Shown one piece after another: positions 32,786 through 43,145 of a DNA stretch of 64,000 nucleotides (positions within the stretch are counted from its first letter, which is position 1; every line of letters begins with the position of its first letter). The position numbers were made by a program, and so were the translations under genes. The DNA is from Saccharomonospora marina XMU15. GTDB taxonomy: Bacteria; Actinomycetota; Actinomycetes; Mycobacteriales; Pseudonocardiaceae. The notes under the pieces were generated by a model. That model was given only the letters and a program-made list of their open reading frames with translations, searched no databases and was not told the DNA's origin. The DNA lies in the NCBI RefSeq assembly GCF_000244955.1, contig NZ_CM001439.1, forward strand, positions 3,328,385 to 3,392,384. Direction: 5' to 3'.

Positions 32786-33622
32786 GTGACCGACTACGCC
32801 GAGATCACCTACCGCGTCGCGGATCGCATCGCGACGATCACGCTGAACCGCCCGCAGGCCCGTAACGGCTACACCGTGCGGATGTCCGACGAACTGGCCG
32901 ACGCGTTCGGCCGCGCCGACGCCGACGAGGACGTGCGGGTCGTGGTGCTCACGGGTGAGGGCAAGGATTTCTCCGTCGGCGCCGACCTGTCGCAGGGCGG
33001 GTTCGACTTCGATCAAAACGGCCCCGACACGGCGTGGCAGGAGCCCGCAGGCCGGGTGTCCAAGCGGGTGTTCCAGCTGAACAAGCCGGTGATCGCCGCG
33101 ATCAAGGGCGCCGCCATCGGTGGCGGCATCACGATCACCCTCTCCGCCGACTACCGGCTGGCCGCCACCGACTCCCGTTTCGGGTTCGTCTTCGTGCGGC
33201 GGGGCATCTATCCCGAAGGCGCCTCCGCGTGGTTCCTGCCCCGACTGGTCGGTATGGGCAGGGCGATGGACTGGATGGTGAGCGGGCGGGTGTTCGACGC
33301 GCAGGAGGCACATTCGGCAGGGTTGGTGCACAGCCTGCACGAGCCCGACAAGGTGCTCGACGCCGCCTACGAACTGGCGGCCGACCTCGCGGCCAACACC
33401 GCGCCGGTCTCGGTGGCAGTCACCAGGCAACTGCTGTACCGCATGTCCGGTATGGACTCACCGCTGCCCGTGCACGAGGTGGACTCCAAGCTCATCGCGA
33501 GCATCATGAGCAATCCCGACGCGGCAGAGGGTGTACTTTCGTTCCTGCAGAAGCGGCCGCCGAAGTTCACCCTGAGCCCGAACAACGACCTGCCCGAATT
33601 CCTGCCGTGGGTGAAAGGCTGA
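32786..33622 (+). CDS. enoyl-CoA hydratase/isomerase family protein
   Basis: A 278-residue crotonase-fold enzyme. The oxyanion-hole segments are GKDFSVGADLSQGG near 60 and IKGAAIGGGITITLSADYRLA near 112. The first catalytic glutamate position falls near RRGIYPEGASAWFLPR, where E is present at PEG. It hydrates or isomerises an enoyl-CoA. GTG start with AGGAGG six bases upstream is decisive; the open frame extends further 5' but without support. It is divergent from the carboxylase operon and may supply the hydration step, as AtuE does in Pseudomonas. The decarboxylase-like gene follows after eight bases. Confidence 0.93.
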   Translation: MTDYAEITYRVADRIATITLNRPQARNGYTVRMSDELADAFGRADADEDVRVVVLTGEGKDFSVGADLSQGGFDFDQNGPDTAWQEPAGRVSKRVFQLNKPVIAAIKGAAIGGGITITLSADYRLAATDSRFGFVFVRRGIYPEGASAWFLPRLVGMGRAMDWMVSGRVFDAQEAHSAGLVHSLHEPDKVLDAAYELAADLAANTAPVSVAVTRQLLYRMSGMDSPLPVHEVDSKLIASIMSNPDAAEGVLSFLQKRPPKFTLSPNNDLPEFLPWVKG

Positions 33623-33630
33623 ACCAGGCG

Positions 33631-34248
33631 ATGCCGGACTATCCACCCGAACCGTGGAACCTGGCAGGCGACGCGCACCTGTCGGTGTGGGCGGTGCCGC
33701 GCGGACGGCTGCCCCGCCTGCCCGGCTCGGTGACGCCGGTGACCATCGGTGGCAGGGCCGTGGTGGTCACCGCCTGGATCGACTACCGCCCGCCGGGAGA
33801 GATGTCGTATCACGAGTTGCTCGCCACCGTCGCCGTTCGCCGTGGCGCGCGGCCGACCGGCACGATCACCGAGATCTGGGTGGACAGTGCGGCCTCGCTG
33901 GCGGGCGGTCGGCAACTGTGGGGCATCCCAAAGGAACTGGCGAACCTGAGCTTCACCGGCGGCGGCGGCTTCACCGGCTCGGCGAGCACGCAGCGGGACT
34001 GGATCGCCACCGCGGCGTTTACCTCACGTGGCGGTCCGCCCGTGCGGGTGCCTGCCGCGTTCGCGATCGTGCAGTCGATGGACGGTGCGCCACTGGCCAG
34101 CAGGGTCACCTCCCGAGGCAGGCCGCGGCTGGCCTCGGCGAGGTGGAACATCAACCCGGCGGGCCCGCTCGGCTACCTCGCGGGCCGCAAGCCGTTGCTG
34201 AGTGCCCAACTGCGGGATTTCCGGATCAGGTTCGGCGGACGCGCCTGA
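33631..34248 (+). CDS. acetoacetate decarboxylase-like protein
   Basis: A 205-residue protein of the acetoacetate decarboxylase fold. The lysine that forms the Schiff base in true decarboxylases is present in RQLWGIPKELANLSF near residue 99, and VTAWIDYRPPGEMSYHELL earlier fits the barrel. The second lysine that tunes its pKa (KK in clostridial enzyme) is replaced by glutamate, so the chemistry may differ: relatives include aldolase-dehydratases and hydratases. The gene is eight bases behind the enoyl-CoA hydratase and co-transcribed with it. The substrate is not known; a beta-keto acid released from the neighbouring pathway is a possibility. Confidence 0.82.
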   Translation: MPDYPPEPWNLAGDAHLSVWAVPRGRLPRLPGSVTPVTIGGRAVVVTAWIDYRPPGEMSYHELLATVAVRRGARPTGTITEIWVDSAASLAGGRQLWGIPKELANLSFTGGGGFTGSASTQRDWIATAAFTSRGGPPVRVPAAFAIVQSMDGAPLASRVTSRGRPRLASARWNINPAGPLGYLAGRKPLLSAQLRDFRIRFGGRA

Positions 34249-34344
34249 ACACCCGCAGGCGCGATTTCGCCGATCGCGAATCCGGTTTCACGAAAGGGGA
34301 GCACTTCGCCGCACCGCTTGCGACGCCTTCGGCCTGGCACAAAC

Positions 34345-35150
34345 ATGAGCAGAACCGATGCCGGCGCGAGCAGAACCATGGCTGCCACGGGAATCGACGA
34401 GGTCGAATCCGCCGTCAGGGACGTCGCGAGCGAATACCCGCCTGCACTGCTCGACAAGGCGGTCAAGGACACCCGACGACAGGTCTTTCAGGTGGGCCTC
34501 GCACATCGGCTCGCTTCAGCAGGAACATCGCGGACGTCGGTGGCGGGATAGGCACCTTCTCCGCGGCCTGCGCCAAACTGGGCATGAACGCCACTGTCAT
34601 CGACGACTTCTGCGATCCGGCGAACGACCGTTACGGCGACGACGCACTGAATACCCACCGAGCACTTGGTGTCAAGATCGAAAGTCGCGACGTCATTCGT
34701 GACGGCCTCGGGCTGGAGCCCCGTTCCCTGGACATCATCACCACGTTCGACAGCATGGAACCACTGGCACCACTCTCCCAAGCGGCTGTTCGCCGAGGTG
34801 ATGGCGGCGCTGCGAACAGGCGGTTGGTTCTTCCTGGGCGTACCGAATTGCGTCAACCTGCGCAAACGCATCTCCGTGCCGCTCGGCCACGGCAAATGGA
34901 CTTCCAGGCGGGACCGGTAGAGAGCAACCTGTCTTCCGTGGCCATGTGCGAGCCTGATGTGTCGGACCTGCACTACATCGCCAGGGACATGGGGCTGCGG
35001 CGCGCTACCCTTCTCAGCCGCAACTGGGCGGGCTACGCGAGCCGTTACCCCGCTGTCCGCACACTCGTTCCCTTCGTCGACGGCCTGTTGCGTTATCGGC
35101 CATCGCTGTGCTCGGACATCTACCTGCTCGGGCAGAAGCCGCAATCCTGA
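34345..35150 (+). pseudogene. frameshifted SAM-dependent methyltransferase
   Basis: Remains of a class I methyltransferase spread over two frames. The start (MSRTDAGASRTMAATGID to DTRRQVFQVGLAHRL) is in one frame until about 34505; the SAM-binding motif (RNIADVGGGIGTFSAACA) to ITTFDSME continues in another until about 34760; HWHHSPKRLFAEVMAALRTGGWFFLGVPN returns to the first; and DVSDLHYIARDMGLRRATLL to the stop at 35150 is again in the second. At least three indels, the last near 34905 with probable loss of sequence, make a functional product unlikely. Sequencing error could explain one shift but hardly all. Its composition is slightly less GC-rich than the neighbours. Confidence 0.8.
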
Positions 35151-35169
35151 CCGCGGCCTCGTGGCTCGC

Positions 35170-36102
35170 TCAGTGCGTCAGGTAGCGGCGGGGGCTGGTG
35201 CGTTTCCAGCGCCGGAAGGCGCGGATGAAGCTGGAGGCTTCGCCGTAGCCGAGCCGGTAGGCCACCTGCTCCACCGACAGCGCGCGGGTGGCCAGCAGTT
35301 CCTCCGCGAACGCCTCGCGAACCTCGTCCACCAGCGCGCGGTAGCTGGTGCCCTCCTCGGCAAGCCTGCGCCGCAGCGTGCGCACGTTCATACCCAGGTC
35401 CGCGGCGACGTGCTCCATCCCGGCGCGCAACCCGTCCGCGGCCAGTAGCCGGTCCCGCACCTGCCTTGCGACGCCGGAGCGCTCGCGGCGGCGGGCGAGC
35501 AACTCGCGGCACTGCCGCTCGCACAGCGCGGCGGTGTGCTCGTTCGCCTGCGGCATCGGCAGGTCGAGCAGGTGCCGCGCGAAGCTCACGCGGTGGTGTT
35601 CGTCGTCGTACTCCGGGCGCATGCCGAGCAACTCGTCCATCAGCGTGAAGGTCGCCGCCACGTCGCGTGCCAGCAGGAACGACCGCACGTCGGACGGCAC
35701 GGTTTCGGCACGCCAGTACAGGTGCGCGGTGTCGCCCTCCACCCGCAACTCCGGCACGCAGAACACGTAGGTCAGCTCGACGTAGCGCAGCGCGAACTCG
35801 ATGGCGTCGCCGACCGTGCGGCTGCTGGTGACGGCGTAGCCGAAGATGCCGTAGGAGGTCGCGTGGTAAAGCCTGCCCGCTTCGGCGCCCAGCGTGGCAG
35901 GGTCCTCGTCGTCGCAGTGGATCAGGTTTCGCACCACCGCCAGTTCCTGGTGGGCCTCGACCTGCGCGAGGGGGTCGCGCGTGATGCGCACGTCGATGCC
36001 GGTACCCGCGAGCACGGATTCGGCGGCGATCCCGCGCGCCGTGGCGAAGTCCACGAGCAGCGCGACGCTGACGATCCCGCGCGGGAAGTCCCAGGCCACC
36101 AT
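35170..36102 (-). CDS. AraC-family regulator
   Basis: A 310-residue AraC-family transcription factor with an Arabinose_bd-type N-terminal ligand domain (about 15-195, including YGIFGYAVTSSRTVGDAIEFALRY) and a C-terminal double helix-turn-helix (about 220-308, ending SVEQVAYRLGYGEASSFIRAFRRWKRTSPRRYL). This class, which includes OruR- and VirS-like proteins, usually activates a neighbouring operon. It is divergent from the monooxygenase gene, 72 bases away, and a VirS-like regulator beside a monooxygenase is the arrangement of the mycobacterial mymA locus. Activation of that monooxygenase is inferred. A GATATT direct repeat lies in the shared upstream region near 36113-36125. Confidence 0.92.
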   Translation of the reverse strand: MVAWDFPRGIVSVALLVDFATARGIAAESVLAGTGIDVRITRDPLAQVEAHQELAVVRNLIHCDDEDPATLGAEAGRLYHATSYGIFGYAVTSSRTVGDAIEFALRYVELTYVFCVPELRVEGDTAHLYWRAETVPSDVRSFLLARDVAATFTLMDELLGMRPEYDDEHHRVSFARHLLDLPMPQANEHTAALCERQCRELLARRRERSGVARQVRDRLLAADGLRAGMEHVAADLGMNVRTLRRRLAEEGTSYRALVDEVREAFAEELLATRALSVEQVAYRLGYGEASSFIRAFRRWKRTSPRRYLTH

Positions 36103-36174
36103 GTGTCCGAAAATATCAATATCTTGTCCTCACCTCCGCTGGAGTGCCGCTTCGGCCCCCTCTAATCTCCCGGC

Positions 36175-37635
36175 ATGGACACGATCAGCACGACAGCCCT
36201 CATCGTGGGCGCGGGGTTCGGCGGCGTCGCGATGGCGATCGAACTTCGGCGGGCGGGCATCCATGACTTCGTCGTGCTGGAGAAGGCCGACCGCGTCGGC
36301 GGGGTCTGGCGGGCCAACACCTACCCCGGTTCCGGCTGCGACGTCCCCTCACCGCTGTACTCCTACTCGTTCGCGCGCAACCGCTCCTGGCCGCGCCGCT
36401 ACTCCGAGCAGGCCGACATCCACGCCTACCTCGAGCGAACGGCGGCCAGGTTCGGTGTGCTCAACCATGTCCGCTTCGGCAGCGAGGTGGCCACCGCCGA
36501 GTTCGACGAGAACAGCGGAACGTGGCTGGTGCGCACCACCGACGGCGAGCAGTTCGCCACCCGGGTGTTCATCCCGGCCACCGGGCAACTGTCCCGGCCC
36601 GCTTACCCGCCGATCCCTGGTATCGACTCCTTCCAGGGCAGCTCGTTCCATTCGGCGGAGTGGAACCACGACTGCGACCTGACCGGCAAGCGCGTGGCCG
36701 TCGTCGGCACGGGGGCGAGCGCGATCCAGTTCGTGCCGAAGATCCAGCCGAATGTCGGCAAACTGGCGGTGTTCCAGCGTTCGGCGCAGTACATCATGCC
36801 CAAACGCGACCACGACTACACCGCCTGGCACCGCAGGTTCCTTCGACTGGCTGCACTGCAGACACTGGACCGGCTGCTGTTTTGGCTCTACGCCGAGTTC
36901 GCACAGCTGTGCCTTTCCAAGTGGCGCGTGTTCACCCCGCTGTTCCTGCGGCAGACCAGCAAGCACCTGCGCGAGCAGGTGCCCGACGAGGAGTTGCGGC
37001 GCAAACTCACCCCGGACTACGAACTGGGCTGCAAACGGGTGCTGTTCAGCAACGACTACCTCCCCGCGCTCACCAAGTCCAATGTGGAGCTGGTTACCGA
37101 GCGGATCGTGGAGATCACGCCGACCGGGCTGCGCACCGCCGGCGGCACTGAGTACGCCGCCGACGTCATCATCTACGCGACCGGCTTCGCGGCGCGTGAA
37201 CTGCTCGCGCCGATGAAGGTGCACGGGGTGGGCCACCGGCCGCTTTCGCAGTCGTGGAGCGAGGGTGCGCGTGCCCACCTCGGTATCACGGTCCCGGGTT
37301 TTCCGAACATGTTCCTGATGTACGGCCCGAACACCAACCTCGGCGGCGGCTCGATCATCTACATGCTGGAGAGCCAGGCACGCTACATCGGCGACGCGGT
37401 ACGCAAACTCGTGCGGCACCCCGGCCACTACCTCGACGTGCGTGCGGAGGCCGAGCAGCGCTGGGACGACGAGGTGCAGGCCCGGCTCGAGCGCTCGGTG
37501 TGGACCCGCTGCAGCAGCTGGTACCGCAACGAGCACGGCAGGGTGGTGTCGAACTGGCCCGGTCGCACCGGTGAGTACCGCAAGCGCACCCGCGCCGTCG
37601 AGCTCGCCGACTTCGAGGTGCACACCACCGGCTGA
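36175..37635 (+). CDS. flavin monooxygenase, Baeyer-Villiger type
   Basis: A 486-residue FAD- and NADPH-dependent monooxygenase. The FAD motif VGAGFGG is at about 11-17, the NADPH motif VVGTGASA near 176, and the Baeyer-Villiger fingerprint F-x-G-x-x-x-H-x-x-x-W is complete at 153-163 (FQGSSFHSAEW). The length and C-terminal ATGFAA motif fit type I BVMO or MymA-like enzymes. It inserts oxygen into ketones, or oxidises aldehydes or sulfides; the substrate is not predictable. The divergent AraC regulator is probably its activator. About 225 bases follow before the ribonucleotide reductase genes. Confidence 0.92.
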   Translation: MDTISTTALIVGAGFGGVAMAIELRRAGIHDFVVLEKADRVGGVWRANTYPGSGCDVPSPLYSYSFARNRSWPRRYSEQADIHAYLERTAARFGVLNHVRFGSEVATAEFDENSGTWLVRTTDGEQFATRVFIPATGQLSRPAYPPIPGIDSFQGSSFHSAEWNHDCDLTGKRVAVVGTGASAIQFVPKIQPNVGKLAVFQRSAQYIMPKRDHDYTAWHRRFLRLAALQTLDRLLFWLYAEFAQLCLSKWRVFTPLFLRQTSKHLREQVPDEELRRKLTPDYELGCKRVLFSNDYLPALTKSNVELVTERIVEITPTGLRTAGGTEYAADVIIYATGFAARELLAPMKVHGVGHRPLSQSWSEGARAHLGITVPGFPNMFLMYGPNTNLGGGSIIYMLESQARYIGDAVRKLVRHPGHYLDVRAEAEQRWDDEVQARLERSVWTRCSSWYRNEHGRVVSNWPGRTGEYRKRTRAVELADFEVHTTG

Positions 37636-37722
37636 GGCCGCCCGAGCTCCGCGCCTGCCGGAGCACCCGGGACGGGCACCGCACCGGATCGGCAGCGCCG
37701 TGATCAACAACACCACGACACG

Positions 37723-37764
37723 CCACATATTGGGCTCCACGCATCGAGCAACCCCTACATGTAG
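37723..37764 (+). promoter_or_regulatory. nrdR box: tandem NrdR-like boxes
   Basis: CCACATATTGGG (37723-37734) and CTACATGTAGGC (37755-37766) share the pattern CnACATnTnGG and start exactly 32 bases apart, three helical turns, which is the known spacing of NrdR box pairs. They lie about 100 bases before the ribonucleotide reductase alpha gene. CTACATGTAG is itself a perfect palindrome. This predicts repression by NrdR when deoxynucleotides are plentiful. Confidence 0.7.
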
Positions 37765-37861
37765 GCTTCGGCCAGTCATGAGCTGAACGAAGCACCCATC
37801 GCCTCAGCCCGCCGGCACGCGGTCGGCGGACTGGTCGAACGCGCCCTTTTGGAGTCCGTGC

Positions 37862-40315
<2,454 letters not shown>

Positions 40316-40350
40316 CCACCGGCGCTCCCCGACCGTAGGAAAGGACACCG

Positions 40351-41391
40351 TTGACCGAGCTCACCTTCGGCGCGCGCAGAGTCAGCGTCGACGACAAGGC
40401 GATGATCAACTCGCGGGCCGACGTGAACCAGTTGCTGCCCATGAAGTACGGCTGGGCATGGCAGAAGTACCTGGTCGGCTGCGACAACCACTGGATGCCC
40501 ACCGAGGTGTCCATGCAGGCCGACATCGCGCTGTGGAAATCGCCCGACGGCCTCACCGAGGACGAGCGGCTGCTGCTCAAGCGCAACCTCGGCTTCTTCG
40601 CCACCGCCGAGTCGTTGGTGGCCAACAACCTGGTGCTGGCGGTCTACCGGCAGCTGACCAACCCCGAGTGCAGGCAGTACCTGCTGCGGCAGGCGTTCGA
40701 GGAGGCGGTGCACACCCACACCTTCCAGTACATCTGCGAGAGCCTCGGCCTCGACGAGGGCGAGTTGTTCAACGCCTACCGCGAGGTGCCCTCGATCGCG
40801 GACAAGGACGCGTGGGCACTGCGCTACACGCGCAACCTGGAGAACCCGGACTTCGCCACCGGAACGTTCGAGGCCGACCAGGACTTCCTGCGCGACCTCG
40901 TCGCCTTCTACGTCGTGTTCGAGGGCATGTGGTTCTACACCGGCTTCGCCCAGGTGCTGTCGCTCGGCAGGCGCAACAAGATGGTCGGGATCGCCGAGCA
41001 GTACCAGTACATCCTGCGCGACGAGTCGATCCATCTGAACTTCGGCATCGACTGCATCAACCAGATCAGGCTGGAGAACCCGCACCTGTGGACACCGCGG
41101 TTCGCCGAGGAGGTCCGCGGCATGCTCGTCGAGGCCTGCGAGCTCGAGGTGGCCTACGCCCGCGACACGATGCCACGCGGCGTTCTGGGGCTTACGGCTG
41201 CGCTGTGTGAGCAGTACATGCACTTCATCACCGATCGAAGGGCGGCCCAGCTGGGGCTCGAGCCGGTGTTCGGGGAGCGGGAGAACCCGTTCCCGTGGCT
41301 GTCGGAGGCGATCGACCTGCGCAAGGAGAAGAACTTCTTCGAGACCCGCGTCACCGACTACCGAAGTGGTGGCGCGCTGGAATGGGACTGA
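40351..41391 (+). CDS. nrdB: ribonucleotide reductase beta subunit, class Ic-like (R2c)
   Basis: A 346-residue R2 subunit housing the dimetal radical site. The metal ligands are E87 (TAESLVANN), E118 and H121 (EEAVHTHTF) and a second set in FEGMWFYTG and [12 protein letters not shown]. At the position of the radical tyrosine (E-x-x-H-x-x-x-Y) there is F125, and the first ligand is glutamate instead of the usual aspartate. Both changes are those of Chlamydia trachomatis R2 (E89, F127), where a Mn(IV)/Fe(III) cluster replaces the tyrosyl radical. A Mn/Fe cofactor is therefore predicted. The start is TTG with GGAAAGGAC upstream. It is co-transcribed with the alpha gene. Confidence 0.95.
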   Translation: MTELTFGARRVSVDDKAMINSRADVNQLLPMKYGWAWQKYLVGCDNHWMPTEVSMQADIALWKSPDGLTEDERLLLKRNLGFFATAESLVANNLVLAVYRQLTNPECRQYLLRQAFEEAVHTHTFQYICESLGLDEGELFNAYREVPSIADKDAWALRYTRNLENPDFATGTFEADQDFLRDLVAFYVVFEGMWFYTGFAQVLSLGRRNKMVGIAEQYQYILRDESIHLNFGIDCINQIRLENPHLWTPRFAEEVRGMLVEACELEVAYARDTMPRGVLGLTAALCEQYMHFITDRRAAQLGLEPVFGERENPFPWLSEAIDLRKEKNFFETRVTDYRSGGALEWD

Positions 41392-41487
41392 GTGGAAATC
41401 ATGCGCGAGCAATCGGCGTAACCCTCTTGTCGTTGCGCCAATAAAGCGGCACCGTGGAAGGACCAGCTCGGTGAGGAGATGGTCTGC

Positions 41488-42939
41488 ATGGTGACAGCGG
41501 TCGACAGGATGGCGGGAACACTGCGGCAGCGCATGCCCCCGCTGACCGCGATGCCGCTGCCCCGGGCGGTCGACGAGCGCATACTGTCCCGGCGCTGGCC
41601 GGTACGGGAGCTCGCGAAACCACCCGAGGGCAGCGGCCTTTCCCCCGTTCTCGGCGACGCGGGCCCACCGTTGATCGGGCACACGCTCGACGCGATGCGG
41701 TTCGGCGTCGAGTACGGCCTGCGCCGGTTCGAACTCTACGGACCGGTGTGGTGGGCAAGCGCGTTCGGCAAGCGCATCGTCACCGCGACCGGGGCGGAGG
41801 CGACCCAGACGGTGCTGGTCAACAAGGACAAGGCGTTCTCGCAAGAGGGCTGGAAGTTCTTCATCGAGCGGTTCTTCCCGCGCGGTCTGATGCTGCTGGA
41901 CTTCGAGGAGCACCACACCCACCGCCGCATCATGCAGCAGGCCTTCACCCGCGAGCGGCTCAACGGCTACGTCGACACCCTCGCCCCGGAGGTGCGGCAG
42001 GGTGTCGCCGCGTGGGGCGAGGCCACCCGGCCGCGGCTGTACTGGTCACTCAAGCGACTCACGCTCGACGTCGCCACTCGCGTGTTCATGGGCATGGAAA
42101 GTGGCGACGACGCCGAGGCCGTCAACCGCGCGTTCGTGGACACGGTACGGGCAGGCACGGCCGTCATCCGCCGCCCGGTTCCCGGAGGCAGGTGGAAGGC
42201 CGGGCTGGACGGCAGGAAGCTGCTGGAACGGTACTTCGCGGCCAGACTGCCCGCCAAGCGGGCGTCCGACGACGCCGACCTGTTCTCCGCGCTGTGCCAC
42301 GCCACCACCGAGGACGGCGAGCGGTTCAGCGACGTCGACGTCGTCAATCACATGATCTTTCTGATGATGGCGGCACACGACACCTCCACCATCACCAGCA
42401 CCGCCGCGGCGTACTACCTCGCCAAACATCCACAGTGGCAGGAACGCGCCCGCGAGGAGTCGCTGCGGCTGGGTGACGATCTGCCCGACACCTCGGCGCT
42501 GGACGAACTGCACACCCTCGACCTGGTTGTCAAAGAGTCGCTGCGGCTCGTCGCCCCGGTGCCGAGCCTGCCGCGGTTGGCGGTCAAGGACACCGACATC
42601 CTCGGCCAGTACGTGCCCGCGGGCACTCTGGTCAGCGCCGCACCTTCGTTGAACCACTTCGACCCCAGGCACTGGAGCAACCCGCACTCGTTCGACCCCG
42701 AGCGGTTCGCCGAGGGCCGCAGGGAGGACAAGTCGCATCGGTTCGCGTGGATGCCGTTCGGCGGTGGCGCGCACAAGTGCATCGGCCTGCACTTCGGGAT
42801 GTTCGAGGTGAAGGCCCTGCTGCACGAGATGCTGCGCCGCTACCGCTGGAGCGTGCCCTCGGATTACCGGGTTCGCTGGGACTACGTGTCGCTACCCGTT
42901 CCGGTCGACGGCCTTCCGGTAACTCTACGGCCACTTTGA
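41488..42939 (+). CDS. cytochrome P450
   Basis: A 483-residue cytochrome P450, longer than typical soluble bacterial forms (about 400) and closer to the CYP51/CYP136/CYP138-like layout. It has the oxygen-activating I-helix MMAAHDTST, the ExxR motif in KESLRLVAPVP and the heme-ligand loop MPFGGGAHKCIGLHFG. There is no membrane anchor. It needs external ferredoxin and reductase, none of which is adjacent. The ATG at 41488 is preferred because GAGGAG lies nine bases upstream, while an ATG at 41479 touches the ribosome binding site. The substrate is unknown; the relation to the reductase genes just upstream is probably only positional. Confidence 0.94.
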   Translation: MVTAVDRMAGTLRQRMPPLTAMPLPRAVDERILSRRWPVRELAKPPEGSGLSPVLGDAGPPLIGHTLDAMRFGVEYGLRRFELYGPVWWASAFGKRIVTATGAEATQTVLVNKDKAFSQEGWKFFIERFFPRGLMLLDFEEHHTHRRIMQQAFTRERLNGYVDTLAPEVRQGVAAWGEATRPRLYWSLKRLTLDVATRVFMGMESGDDAEAVNRAFVDTVRAGTAVIRRPVPGGRWKAGLDGRKLLERYFAARLPAKRASDDADLFSALCHATTEDGERFSDVDVVNHMIFLMMAAHDTSTITSTAAAYYLAKHPQWQERAREESLRLGDDLPDTSALDELHTLDLVVKESLRLVAPVPSLPRLAVKDTDILGQYVPAGTLVSAAPSLNHFDPRHWSNPHSFDPERFAEGRREDKSHRFAWMPFGGGAHKCIGLHFGMFEVKALLHEMLRRYRWSVPSDYRVRWDYVSLPVPVDGLPVTLRPL

Positions 42940-43145
42940 ACACGCAGCGTACATGTCGGCTCCAGCCGACCGGATGACGGAACCACCCTTCCAGCCGGTA
43001 GACATCCCGCGTGACGCATGATGCGGTGGCAGGGCTTCGGCGACGCGGGTCGCTTCCGGCCACCGCCACCCCGGCCCGCGTGCGGCTCGTAACCTGCATT
43101 CAACGCGAAATGGCGATGCGAGAAGACGCGGCTGAGAGGTGAAGT

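Noticed and set aside
34488-35144. Minus-strand 218-codon frame across the methyltransferase remnant
   Set aside because: It has no recognisable domain, while the plus-strand pieces match methyltransferase motifs in order.
37636-37861. Cobalamin riboswitch before the ribonucleotide reductase genes
   Set aside because: Such riboswitches control some actinobacterial nrd operons, but no B12-box-like core was found; NrdR-like boxes explain the region better.
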